Shown here piece after piece: positions 1 to 6,974 of a DNA stretch of 8,669 bases; the first letter of the stretch is position 1, and each line of letters begins with the position of its first letter. The notes below the pieces were generated by a model. It ran no database searches and had not been told where the DNA came from. It was given only the letters and a program-made list of their open reading frames with translations. The translations under genes and the position numbers were made by a program. Source of the DNA: Clostridiales bacterium (GTDB taxonomy: Bacteria > Bacillota > Clostridia > Lachnospirales > Lachnospiraceae); the NCBI GenBank assembly GCA_021203115.1, contig JAJQBV010000115.1:1-8669 (forward strand), written 5' to 3'.

Positions 1-1112
1 GTCTCTCCGGTGATCCCCTCCGCCTGTACATAGGAGACCTCCCCGAACACGCTCTCCACTGCCGCGGCATCCGCTGTGGTCCGGACAAAATAGCGGCTTG
101 TCAGATTCCGGTAATCCGCCAGCTGCACCTTCTCCGGCTTCCAGTCCATGGTAATGCTCACATGCTTATGACGGACGATATCCACAATGTCCGCCACAAC
201 CGCGCTGGCTGTGGGAAGCTTCCCCGCGCCGCTGCCGTAGAACATGGCATCGCCGAGCATGTTCCCCTTCACGAAAATAGCGTTAAACACACCGTTGACC
301 CCATACAGCGGGGTACTCTCATCCAGCATGTACGGCGCGACAATCGCGCAATACTGCTCTCCCAAGCGATAACTGCAGGCCAGCAATTTGATTCGCCTGT
401 CCATCGCCTTCGCATAGCGGATGTCCGCCGCGGTGATTTTCGTGATCCCCTCCGTGTGGATCTCCTCAAAATCGACCTGTCTGGCACAAACCAGAGAGGT
501 CAGAATCGCGATCTTTCTGCAGGCATCGTATCCCTCAATATCCGCCGTCAGATCAGCCTCCGCATATCCCTTCGTCTGGGCATCATGAAGGACATCGTCA
601 AACTCAGACCCTTCCTCGGACATCTTTGTCATCATATAATTGGTTGTCCCATTCAGGATGCCGGAGATCTCCTCGATCACGTCCGCTGTCAGGCAGCTAT
701 TTAAAGGCCGGATGATCGGAATGCCGCCGCCGACGCTCGCCCCGTAGAGGCAGTTCAGGCTCCGTTCCTGCGCCATCGCAATCAGCTCCGCACCGTGCTT
801 CGCGATCAGCGCCTTGTTGGAGGTGGCAAAATGCTTGCCCGCCAAAATCGCCGCCTTCGCGAACGTGAATGCCGGCTCTACGCCGCCCATCGCCTCCACC
901 ACAACAGACACCTCCGGGTCGCTGCGGATGATCTCATAATCGTGAACCACAAGATCCTCGTGCGGATCCCCCGGAAAATCGCGGAGATCCAGAATATACT
1001 TCACCGCGATCTCCTCTCCGGCTCTCTTTGTGATAACTTCCCGGTTTCTCTCCAGAACTTCCACGACACCGGAACCGATGGTGCCGTATCCTAACACTGC
1101 AATCTTAACCAC
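1..1112 (-). CDS. hom: Homoserine dehydrogenase, C-terminus cut by window edge
   Basis: Reduces aspartate semialdehyde to homoserine with NAD(P)H, the branch point towards threonine and methionine; cytoplasmic. The visible 370 residues open with a Rossmann dinucleotide motif GYGTIGSGV (8-16). They carry TSNK with the catalytic-type Lys100, the GGGIPII loop (128-134), ILNGTTNYM (152-160) and GYAEADLTADIEGYDACRK (182-200). Glu185, Asp196 and Lys200 have the same spacing as the family's catalytic Glu, Asp and Lys. From about residue 340 (SRYFVR) a C-terminal ACT domain begins, the usual site of threonine feedback; the last 30-60 residues and the stop lie beyond base 1. The start is GTG at 1112-1110, chosen because AAGGGAG lies 6 nt upstream inside the end of pheB and the protein then starts MVKIAVLGYG. 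It begins 3 nt after the pheB stop, so the two are probably co-transcribed and translationally coupled. Confidence 0.96.
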   Translation of the reverse strand, partial: MVKIAVLGYGTIGSGVVEVLERNREVITKRAGEEIAVKYILDLRDFPGDPHEDLVVHDYEIIRSDPEVSVVVEAMGGVEPAFTFAKAAILAGKHFATSNKALIAKHGAELIAMAQERSLNCLYGASVGGGIPIIRPLNSCLTADVIEEISGILNGTTNYMMTKMSEEGSEFDDVLHDAQTKGYAEADLTADIEGYDACRKIAILTSLVCARQVDFEEIHTEGITKITAADIRYAKAMDRRIKLLACSYRLGEQYCAIVAPYMLDESTPLYGVNGVFNAIFVKGNMLGDAMFYGSGAGKLPTASAVVADIVDIVRHKHVSITMDWKPEKVQLADYRNLTSRYFVRTTADAAAVESVFGEVSYVQAEGITGE

Positions 1113-1115
1113 GTC

Positions 1116-1559
1116 TTACTCCCTTGCTAATATTTTCAGATAATGAATCCCGTCCTGCTCCTCAATCGCCTGCGCCATCTGCGAGACATCGCCTGTATCC
1201 CGCAGGACTTCAACGCTCAGCGTCAGGGAAGCGACACCGTTCACCGGAATGCTCTGGTGGATCGTCAGGATATTCGCGTGATAATCCGCCACAATCTTCA
1301 GAACCAGAGACAAAAGCCCCGGCTCGTCATTCAGCTGGACCACCATGGTGATCGTCCGGCCCTTGGTGTTCTCATGAAACGGGAAAATATCATCCTTATA
1401 CTTGTAAAAGGAACTGCGGCTGATGCCGGTCTTATCGACCGCATCCTGCACAGACGCTACCTTTCCGGAATCGAGCAGATGCTTCGCTTCCACGACCTTC
1501 AACAGCACTTCCGGAACCGCCTTTTGCTTTAAAACAAAATACTTTGTCTTTTCCGCCAT
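1116..1559 (-). CDS. pheB: ACT domain-containing protein, PheB/UPF0735 family
   Basis: A 147-residue protein, the same length as Bacillus subtilis PheB as I recall it. The N-terminal half (about 1-65) has the family's helical, HTH-like segment, with LLDSGKVASVQDAVDKTGIS followed by RSSFYKYKDDIFPF. The C-terminal half (about 70-147) is an ACT domain, with the LNDEPGLLSLVL helix start and NILTIHQSIP in the middle. ACT domains bind small ligands, usually amino acids. The family was linked to phenylalanine metabolism by its gene name, but its biochemical role is not settled; the pairing with hom suggests a regulatory role in aspartate-family synthesis (inference). The frame stays open upstream to 1667, but ATG at 1559 is preferred. 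AGGGGG ends 6 nt before it, the product then matches family length, and the upstream extension is cysteine-rich, unlike the family, and overlaps the promoter. Confidence 0.9.
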   Translation of the reverse strand: MAEKTKYFVLKQKAVPEVLLKVVEAKHLLDSGKVASVQDAVDKTGISRSSFYKYKDDIFPFHENTKGRTITMVVQLNDEPGLLSLVLKIVADYHANILTIHQSIPVNGVASLTLSVEVLRDTGDVSQMAQAIEEQDGIHYLKILARE

Positions 1560-1609
1560 TTCCCGCCCCCTGTGTTTCTCAGAGATACATTTGTGCTCAC
1601 AGCAAAGAT

Positions 1610-1638
1610 ATCTTAACACAAACCACCTACCCTTGCAA
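1610..1638 (-). promoter_or_regulatory. Sigma-A-type promoter for pheB-hom
   Basis: Reading the minus strand, a -35 box TTGCAA (1638-1633) is separated by exactly 17 nt from a -10 box TAAGAT (1615-1610). The -10 is preceded by TGT, giving an extended -10 (TGn). Each hexamer matches 4 of 6 consensus bases. Transcription would start near 1603, leaving a leader of about 43 nt before the pheB ATG, with the AGGGGG ribosome binding site at 1571-1566. It lies in the longest non-coding gap in the window (1560-1691). I see no convincing hairpin-plus-U terminator between the prfB stop and this promoter, so readthrough from the upstream operon is possible. Confidence 0.65.
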
Positions 1639-1691
1639 CATGTTTCGCAATTTTCAGAGTCAGGCAAATTTGTACAAAAACGGTGTCGAAT

Positions 1692-2802
1692 TTATCCCTG
1701 CAGAGCCGTCCACTTCAGGTATGCATTCATAAACGGATCCAGATTACCGTCCATGACACTGTCCACGTTACCGGTCTCCTCGTTTGTCCTCAAATCCTTG
1801 ACCATCTTATACGGCTGCATGACATAGGAACGGATCTGATTTCCCCATCCGATCTCGGTCAGATCGCCGCGGATCCCGTCCACACGCTCCTGATTCTCCT
1901 GCTGCTTTAACAAATACAGCTTGGATTTGAGCATCTGCATGGCCTTATCCTTGTTCATGTGCTGAGACCGCTCATTCTGGCACTGCACCACAATCCCCGT
2001 GGGCAGATGCGTGATTCGGATCGCGGACGATGTCTTATTAATATGCTGTCCGCCGGCGCCGCTGGAACGATAGGTGTCGATCCGCAGATCCTCCTCGTTG
2101 ATCTCAACCTCCAGATCCTCCTCCAGCTCCGGCATCACATCGCAGGAGGCAAAGGATGTCTGACGCTTTCCGGCCGCGTTAAACGGAGAAATGCGAACCA
2201 GACGGTGAACGCCCTTCTCGGATTTCAGATACCCGTAAGCGTTCTCTCCGTTCGCCTGAAACGTGACCGACTTGATGCCCGCCTCCTCGCCGTCGAGGTA
2301 GTCCAGCACCTCAATGGTATATCCCTTTGCCGCCGCCCACCGCGTGTACATCCGGTACAGCATGCTCACCCAGTCGCAGGCCTCTGTCCCGCCCGCGCCC
2401 GCGTGAAGGGTGACAATGGCATTCTCCGCGTCAAACTCCCCGGAGAGGAGCGTCTTCATGCGGATGTTCTCAAAGGTAGACTGAAACTCAGCCAGCATCT
2501 CCTCGATCTCCGGAATCACGGAGGTGTCATCCTCCTCGTATCCCATCTCGATCATGACCTCGATATCCTCCAGCATGGAGGAAAGCTGCTCATAGGTCTG
2601 CACGTCATCCTTTTTACTTTTCAGTTCTTTCATCATCTGCTGGGAGCGCTCCGGATCATTCCAGAAATCCGGCGCCTCCATCTCCCGCTCCAGTTCCTCT
2701 ATCCTCTGCTCTTTGTCAGCGAGGTTAAAGTGAATCCCTTACTTCCTGCAGCGGATGTCGATATGCGTTCAAGACGGACTTGAACTGGTCTAATTCTATC
2801 AT
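1692..2802 (-). CDS. prfB: Peptide chain release factor 2 (RF2), made by +1 programmed frameshift
   Basis: Recognises UGA and UAA stop codons and triggers peptide release on the ribosome. The first frame runs from ATG at 2802 for 25 codons (MIELDQFKSVLNAYRHPL...) and meets TAA at 2727-2725. Skipping one base after the CTT codon joins it to NLADKEQRIEELEREMEAP and the rest, ending with TAA at 1694-1692. The joined protein is 369 residues, close to the usual 365-366. It has the RF2 stop-recognition tripeptide Ser-Pro-Phe at 205-207 and the catalytic Gly-Gly-Gln at 250-252, the same numbers as in E. coli RF2. Residue 246, Thr in E. coli K-12, is Ser here. The start has a strong GAGGTGA site 5 nt upstream and lies 19 nt after glmM. 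Without the shift only a 25-residue peptide forms; an internal ATG at 2681 would lose 40 residues and is not a likely start. Confidence 0.95.
2725..2741 (-). promoter_or_regulatory. prfB +1 programmed frameshift site with UAA stop
   Basis: The mRNA reads UAAGGG, then AUUCA, then CUU UAA C. The slippery CUU is codon 25 (2730-2728) and the stop is codon 26 (2727-2725), the same codon number as in E. coli prfB. UAAGGG (2741-2736) can pair with the anti-Shine-Dalgarno AUUCCU of 16S rRNA. Its AGGG part sits in the same register as the classic AGGGGG, but the pairing extends 5' instead of 3'. The stop is followed by C, the poor termination context normally conserved here. The usual stop at this site is UGA, read only by RF2; here it is UAA, read by both RF1 and RF2. 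The shift itself is well supported, because the +1 frame continues directly as RF2. Confidence 0.92.
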
Positions 2803-2821
2803 ACGACTCACCTCTTTCTTT

Positions 2822-4192
2822 TTATATTACATGTCCTTTTTCGCGAATCACCTGCGTTACCTGCTTGACGCAGCGGTCGCAGATTTCTTTCGTCTCCGCC
2901 TCGACCATGACGCGGATTACCGGCTCGGTGCCGCTCTCGCGGACGAGGATACGGCCGGTATCACCGAGATAGTTGGCAACGCGCGCGACTTCGGCCTGGA
3001 CATCCGGATCGTTCTGCGCCTCCGGCTTGCTCTTTACGCGAATGTTTTTCAGCACCTGCGGATAAATTTTCACGGGCTCCACCAGCTTGGACAGGGGCAT
3101 TTTTTTGGCCAGCATGACCTGCATGACCTTCAGCGATGTCAGAATCCCGTCTCCGGTTGTCGCGTATTTACTGAATATAATATGCCCGGACTGCTCCCCG
3201 CCGATTCGATGACCGTTTTTCTGCATGCACTCGTATACGTATTTATCGCCCACCGCGGTCTGCTCATAGTCAATGCCTGCGTCGTCGAATGCCCTGTACA
3301 GCCCGAAGTTGGACATAACGGTGGTGACGACCGTATTGTTCAGGAGCTTTCCTCTCTCTTTCATATATTTTCCGTAGATATAGAGAATCAGGTCTCCGTT
3401 GACCACCTCGCCGCGGTCATCCACCGCGATACAGCGGTCCGCATCGCCGTCGTAGGCGAAGCCCGCATCCAGATGTTTGTCTTTGACAAACTGCTGCAGC
3501 ACCTCAATGTGCGTAGAACCGGCAGCGTTATTGATGTTCATGCCGTTCGGCTCCGCATTGATCACATAGGTCTTGGCTCCCAGCGCGTCAAACACATTCT
3601 TCGCGATCATCCATGCGCTGCCGTTCGCACAGTCCAGACCGATGCGCATTCCCCGGAAGGAATGAACTGCCAGCGAAATCAGATAACCCACATAGCGATT
3701 CCGGCCCGCCACATAGTCCACCGTGCAGCCGATCTCATCCCGCGTTGCAAAGGGGATCTCGTCCATCTCCTCCCCAAACAGATTCACATGGCCGTCGATA
3801 TAGTCCTCGATATAGGAGATGACGGTCTCATCCATCTTCTCCCCGCGGTTGTTGATCAGTTTGATTCCGTTGTCATAATACGGGTTATGGCTCGCGGAGA
3901 TCATGATGCCGCAGTCAAAGTCCTCCGTCCGCACCACATAGGACACCGAAGGAGTCGTCGTGACGTGAAGCAGGTAGGCATCCGCGCCGGAGGCCGTCAT
4001 CCCCGCCACGAGCGAATACTCAAACATATAGCTGGATCGCCTTGTGTCCTTTCCGATCACGATCTTCGGTCGGTTTCCGTTTAACTCACGGTAATACCAT
4101 CCCAGAAAGCGGCCGACCTTATACGCATGCTCCACGGTCAGGGTTTTGTTCGCCTCCCCGCGAAAGCCATCTGTGCCGAAATATCTTCCCAT
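2822..4192 (-). CDS. glmM: Phosphoglucosamine mutase
   Basis: Converts glucosamine-6-phosphate to glucosamine-1-phosphate, the step before UDP-GlcNAc in peptidoglycan precursor synthesis; cytoplasmic. The 456 residues (family about 445-450) begin GRYFGTDGFRG. The phosphoserine loop ISASHNPYYDNGIK has active Ser101. The metal-binding loop is DGDADR at 248-253 and the sugar-specificity loop is GEQSGH (332-337), which marks GlmM rather than phosphomanno- or phosphoglucomutase. The C-terminal phosphate-binding loop is RESGTEPVIRVM from 418. The ATG at 4192 has GAGGA 9 nt upstream. In Bacillus and relatives GlmM binds and restrains the diadenylate cyclase CdaA, and glmM normally follows cdaR directly. 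Here it follows cysNC after 41 nt and precedes prfB by 19 nt. Confidence 0.97.
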   Translation of the reverse strand: MGRYFGTDGFRGEANKTLTVEHAYKVGRFLGWYYRELNGNRPKIVIGKDTRRSSYMFEYSLVAGMTASGADAYLLHVTTTPSVSYVVRTEDFDCGIMISASHNPYYDNGIKLINNRGEKMDETVISYIEDYIDGHVNLFGEEMDEIPFATRDEIGCTVDYVAGRNRYVGYLISLAVHSFRGMRIGLDCANGSAWMIAKNVFDALGAKTYVINAEPNGMNINNAAGSTHIEVLQQFVKDKHLDAGFAYDGDADRCIAVDDRGEVVNGDLILYIYGKYMKERGKLLNNTVVTTVMSNFGLYRAFDDAGIDYEQTAVGDKYVYECMQKNGHRIGGEQSGHIIFSKYATTGDGILTSLKVMQVMLAKKMPLSKLVEPVKIYPQVLKNIRVKSKPEAQNDPDVQAEVARVANYLGDTGRILVRESGTEPVIRVMVEAETKEICDRCVKQVTQVIREKGHVI

Positions 4193-4233
4193 TTTATTTG
4201 TTCCTCACCATCTTATAATGATTCAAAGCCATA

Positions 4234-6057
4234 TCACAGCAGCCCCTCCAGTTGCTGTAACAGCCGTTCCACGCACTCCTCCAGGGTTCCCTCGCTGGTA
4301 TCGATAACCACATCGGGGTGCTCCGGAGGTTCGTAGGGACTGGTGATGCCGGTGAAATTGTCCAGCTTTCCGCTGCGCGCCTTTTGATACAGGCCCTTGA
4401 CATCCCGGCGCTCGCACTCCTCCAGCGGCGTGCTGACATAGACCTCAATGAAAGCGTCGCCGATGATCTCCCGCGCCCTTCTCCGGTCATGGATGAAAGG
4501 CGAGATAAAGGAAGTCAGAACGATCAGTCCGGCATCGTTCATCAGCTTTGACACCTCCGCGATGCGGCGGATATTCTCAATCCGGTCATGCTCACGGAAG
4601 CCCAGGTTCTTATTTAATCCCATGCGGACATTGTCCCCGTCCAGAAGCATCGTATGCTTGCCCATGGCGGCCAGCCGCTTCTCCAGCTCGTTGGCCAGCG
4701 AGGATTTCCCCGCACCGGACAGGCCGGTAAACCAGATCGTCCGGGCGGTCTGCCCCAGCAGGTTCTCGCGGAATTCCCGGGTAATGTCCATATCGTGCCA
4801 TGTCAGGTTATCCCCGCGTGTCAGGGAATGCTCGACAACACCGCAGGCGGATGTCATATGGGAAACGCGGTCGATCAGAATCAGCGATCCCAGCGCATTG
4901 TTTTTCTCGAACCGGTCAAACACAATTCTTGAGGCCATCGCAAGCTCGCAGCGGGCAATCTCATTCTTGTAAATCGCGTCGGCATAGACCTCCTCGCCGG
5001 AATTCACATCGATCTTATACTGTATGCTCATCACCGTGGCCGGGATTTTCTGTGTGCCGATTTTCAGGAGATAATTTTTCCCCTCGACCAGCTTTTCATC
5101 GTCCATCCAGAGGAGGGTCGCGGCGAACAGCGTATTGATCTCCTCCGCGGCATCGCGCACCAGCACACAGCCGCGGGAGACATCGATCTCCGTGTCAAGC
5201 TGAATGGTAACCGCGCGCCCGGCAGAGCTCGTCTGCACCTCATCGAAGCCCTGATGAATGGAAGCAACCGCCGCGGTTTCGCCGCTCGGCAGCACCGTAA
5301 TACGGTCGCCCACGGACACCTGCCCGCTCTCGATCTGCCCCTGGAAACCGCGAAACAGGTGGTTCGGGCGGCACACGCGCTGTACCGGCATGGTAAAGCC
5401 CGTCTCCGCAGGGTCTTTCTTCACATCAATATTTTCCAGATATGCCAGCAGCGTCTCGCCCTTGTACCACGGCATCCGGGACGAGCGGGTCGTGATGTTG
5501 TCGCCCTCCGTCGCGGACACGGGAATCATCGCAGCGGATTTGTAATCAAACTCCGCCAGCAGGACATTGATATTCTTGCGGATCTTGTCATATTTGCGCT
5601 TCTCATAATTGATCAGATCCATCTTATTGATGGCAAAAACAAAATGCTTGATGCCCATCAGGGAGCAGATCCGCGTGTGCCGTCTGGTCTGTGTCAGAAC
5701 GCCCTGGCTCGCGTCCACCAGGATCACGGCCAGATCTGCAAAGGAAGCCCCCACCGCCATGTTTCTTGTATACTCCTCATGGCCGGGCGTATCCGCCACG
5801 ATAAAGGAACGGTTCTCCGTGGTAAAATAGCGATAAGCCACATCGATGGTAATGCCCTGCTCCCGCTCCGCCATCAGGCCGTCCAGCAGCAGGCTGTAAT
5901 CGATATCGCCGCCTCTGGAACCGACGCGGGACTCCAGCTCCAACGCACGCTCCTGGTCCGCGAAGATCAGCTTCGCATCATAGAGCATATGACCGATCAG
6001 GGTGGACTTTCCGTCGTCCACACTCCCGCAGGTGATAAATTTCAGCAATGCATCCAT
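4234..6057 (-). CDS. cysNC: Fused sulfate adenylyltransferase GTPase subunit / APS kinase (CysN-CysC)
   Basis: Two enzymes in one 607-residue chain. The N-terminal part (about 1-420) is the CysN GTPase that drives ATP sulfurylase with CysD. It has P-loop GSVDDGKST (11-19), AEREQGITID switch (63-72), DTPGHEEY (89-96), NKMD (144-147) and SAT (181-183), followed by EF-Tu-like beta-barrel domains. The C-terminal part (about 427-607) is APS kinase, making PAPS from APS and ATP. It has Walker A GLSGAGKSS (445-453), DGDNVR (473-478), SFISPF..DR (516-525), KGLYQKA (554-560) and FTG...PYE (568-576). All key residues of both halves look present, so both are probably active. The ATG overlaps the cysD stop by one base (TAATG), giving tight coupling and equal supply of the two subunits. 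The product is PAPS, so the cell should have a PAPS reductase or sulfotransferase, neither of which is in this window. Confidence 0.97.
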   Translation of the reverse strand: MDALLKFITCGSVDDGKSTLIGHMLYDAKLIFADQERALELESRVGSRGGDIDYSLLLDGLMAEREQGITIDVAYRYFTTENRSFIVADTPGHEEYTRNMAVGASFADLAVILVDASQGVLTQTRRHTRICSLMGIKHFVFAINKMDLINYEKRKYDKIRKNINVLLAEFDYKSAAMIPVSATEGDNITTRSSRMPWYKGETLLAYLENIDVKKDPAETGFTMPVQRVCRPNHLFRGFQGQIESGQVSVGDRITVLPSGETAAVASIHQGFDEVQTSSAGRAVTIQLDTEIDVSRGCVLVRDAAEEINTLFAATLLWMDDEKLVEGKNYLLKIGTQKIPATVMSIQYKIDVNSGEEVYADAIYKNEIARCELAMASRIVFDRFEKNNALGSLILIDRVSHMTSACGVVEHSLTRGDNLTWHDMDITREFRENLLGQTARTIWFTGLSGAGKSSLANELEKRLAAMGKHTMLLDGDNVRMGLNKNLGFREHDRIENIRRIAEVSKLMNDAGLIVLTSFISPFIHDRRRAREIIGDAFIEVYVSTPLEECERRDVKGLYQKARSGKLDNFTGITSPYEPPEHPDVVIDTSEGTLEECVERLLQQLEGLL

Positions 6058-6950
6058 TAGAAATATCCCTCCCTTTTCCGCTTCTCCATGCTGGCCGCGC
6101 CGCCGTCCTTGTCGATGACACGGCTGGTCCGCTCAGAGGAAACCGCACTCAGCGTCTCACTGATGATCTTATCCAGTGTGTCCGCGTCCGACTCCACACC
6201 GCCGGAGAGGGGATAACACCCCAGTGTGCGGAAACGCACCTTTTTCATCATCGGCTTCTCGCCGGGCAGGAGCCTCATCCGGTCGTCATCCACCATGATC
6301 AGGTTGCCGTCCCGCTCCACAACCGGGCGGGCAGCGGCAAAATAGAGGGGTACGATCTCTATATTTTCTCTCTTGATATACTGCCAGATATCCTTCTCTG
6401 TCCAGTTTGAGATGGGGAAGACCCGGATGCTCTCCCCCTGATTGATCTCTGTATTAAACAGCTTCCACATTTCCGGGCGCTGGTTCTTCGGATCCCACGC
6501 ATGCTCCGCATTGCGGAAGGAGAAAATCCGCTCCTTGGCGCGGCTCTTTTCCTCATCACGGCGGCCGCCGCCGAAGGCAGCCGTGAACTTGTATTTGTTC
6601 AGCGCCTGCTTTAACGCCTGCGTCTTCATGATATCCGTGTAGGCGGAGCCATGGTCAAACGGGTTGATCCCCTGTGCCAGGCCCTCCTCATTAATATATT
6701 CCAGCATCTCGATCCCGTACTTTTCGGCGACCTTATCCCGAAACGCGATCATCTCTTTAAACTTCCATGTCGTATTGACATGTAGAAACGGGAAGGGCGG
6801 TTTCTCCGGATAGAACGCCTTCAGGGCGAGGTGCAGCATGACGGATGAATCCTTCCCGATCGAATAGAGCATCACGGGTTTCTCACACTCCGCGGCCACC
6901 TCCCGCATAATATATATCGCTTCCGCTTCCAGTTCATCTAAATGATCCAT
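6057..6950 (-). CDS. cysD: Sulfate adenylyltransferase small (catalytic) subunit
   Basis: Makes adenosine 5'-phosphosulfate (APS) and pyrophosphate from sulfate and ATP, in complex with CysN. From ATG at 6950 the protein has 297 residues (E. coli CysD 302). It has the PP-loop [12 protein letters not shown] (30-41), the [15 protein letters not shown] segment (127-141), the [15 protein letters not shown] helix (178-192) and [12 protein letters not shown] (239-250), all typical of the family. An in-frame TTG 18 nt upstream at 6968 would add six residues. It is rejected as the start because GGAAAGG, the ribosome binding site of the ATG, lies directly over that extension and [17 protein letters not shown] begins like known CysD. 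The gene starts 24 nt after the HPr stop and its TAA overlaps the ATG of cysNC. No sulfate transporter or reductase gene lies next to it. Confidence 0.97.
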   Translation of the reverse strand: MDHLDELEAEAIYIMREVAAECEKPVMLYSIGKDSSVMLHLALKAFYPEKPPFPFLHVNTTWKFKEMIAFRDKVAEKYGIEMLEYINEEGLAQGINPFDHGSAYTDIMKTQALKQALNKYKFTAAFGGGRRDEEKSRAKERIFSFRNAEHAWDPKNQRPEMWKLFNTEINQGESIRVFPISNWTEKDIWQYIKRENIEIVPLYFAAARPVVERDGNLIMVDDDRMRLLPGEKPMMKKVRFRTLGCYPLSGGVESDADTLDKIISETLSAVSSERTSRVIDKDGGAASMEKRKREGYF

Positions 6951-6960
6951 AATATATATC
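6906..6960 (-). repeat. Pair of 13-bp direct repeats around the cysD start
   Basis: On the minus strand the 13-mer GATATATATTATG occurs at 6960-6948, where its ATG is the cysD start codon, and again at 6918-6906, 42 nt downstream in the same frame. There it encodes the IYIM of AIYIMREV. The repeat is exact and AT-rich, in otherwise GC-richer coding sequence. Only the first copy has a ribosome binding site (GGAAAGG). It may be chance in AT-rich codons, or may affect initiation; I cannot tell which. Confidence 0.5.
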
Positions 6961-6974
6961 CTTTCCAATCGATT

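Noticed and set aside
162..704. Plus-strand open frame opposite hom
   Set aside because: Antisense to the catalytic region of homoserine dehydrogenase, whose motifs are intact on the minus strand.
1560..1667. N-terminal 36-residue extension of PheB
   Set aside because: The extension is Cys-rich, overlaps the -35/-10 promoter, and has no counterpart in the family; the ATG at 1559 has a good ribosome binding site and gives the standard 147-residue length.
2682..2802. prfB as a broken gene (frameshift pseudogene)
   Set aside because: The break is at codon 26 with CUU-stop-C and an upstream SD-like element, the known programmed +1 site. The joined product has standard length and motif numbering.
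2780..4084. Long plus-strand open frame opposite glmM and the prfB start
   Set aside because: It lies wholly antisense to a clear GlmM with all active-site loops. The translation is rich in His, Arg and Val with no recognisable domain, as expected from the complement of GC-rich codons.
4600..4620. Asn in place of Asp in the APS kinase GLNKNLGF segment
   Set aside because: I recall Asn at this position in other bacterial APS kinases, and the surrounding catalytic motifs are intact, so it is not evidence of a dead domain.
5254..6060. Plus-strand open frame of 268 codons opposite cysNC
   Set aside because: Antisense shadow of the CysN GTPase domain; no family features and no ribosome binding site of note.
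6951..6968. TTG start for CysD six codons upstream
   Set aside because: The codons overlap the GGAAAGG ribosome binding site that serves the ATG at 6950, and the shorter protein matches CysD N-termini.
6951..6974. Possible internal promoter before cysD (TATATT as -10)
   Set aside because: No -35-like hexamer lies at 16-18 nt upstream, and the AT-rich run is explained by the ribosome binding and start region.
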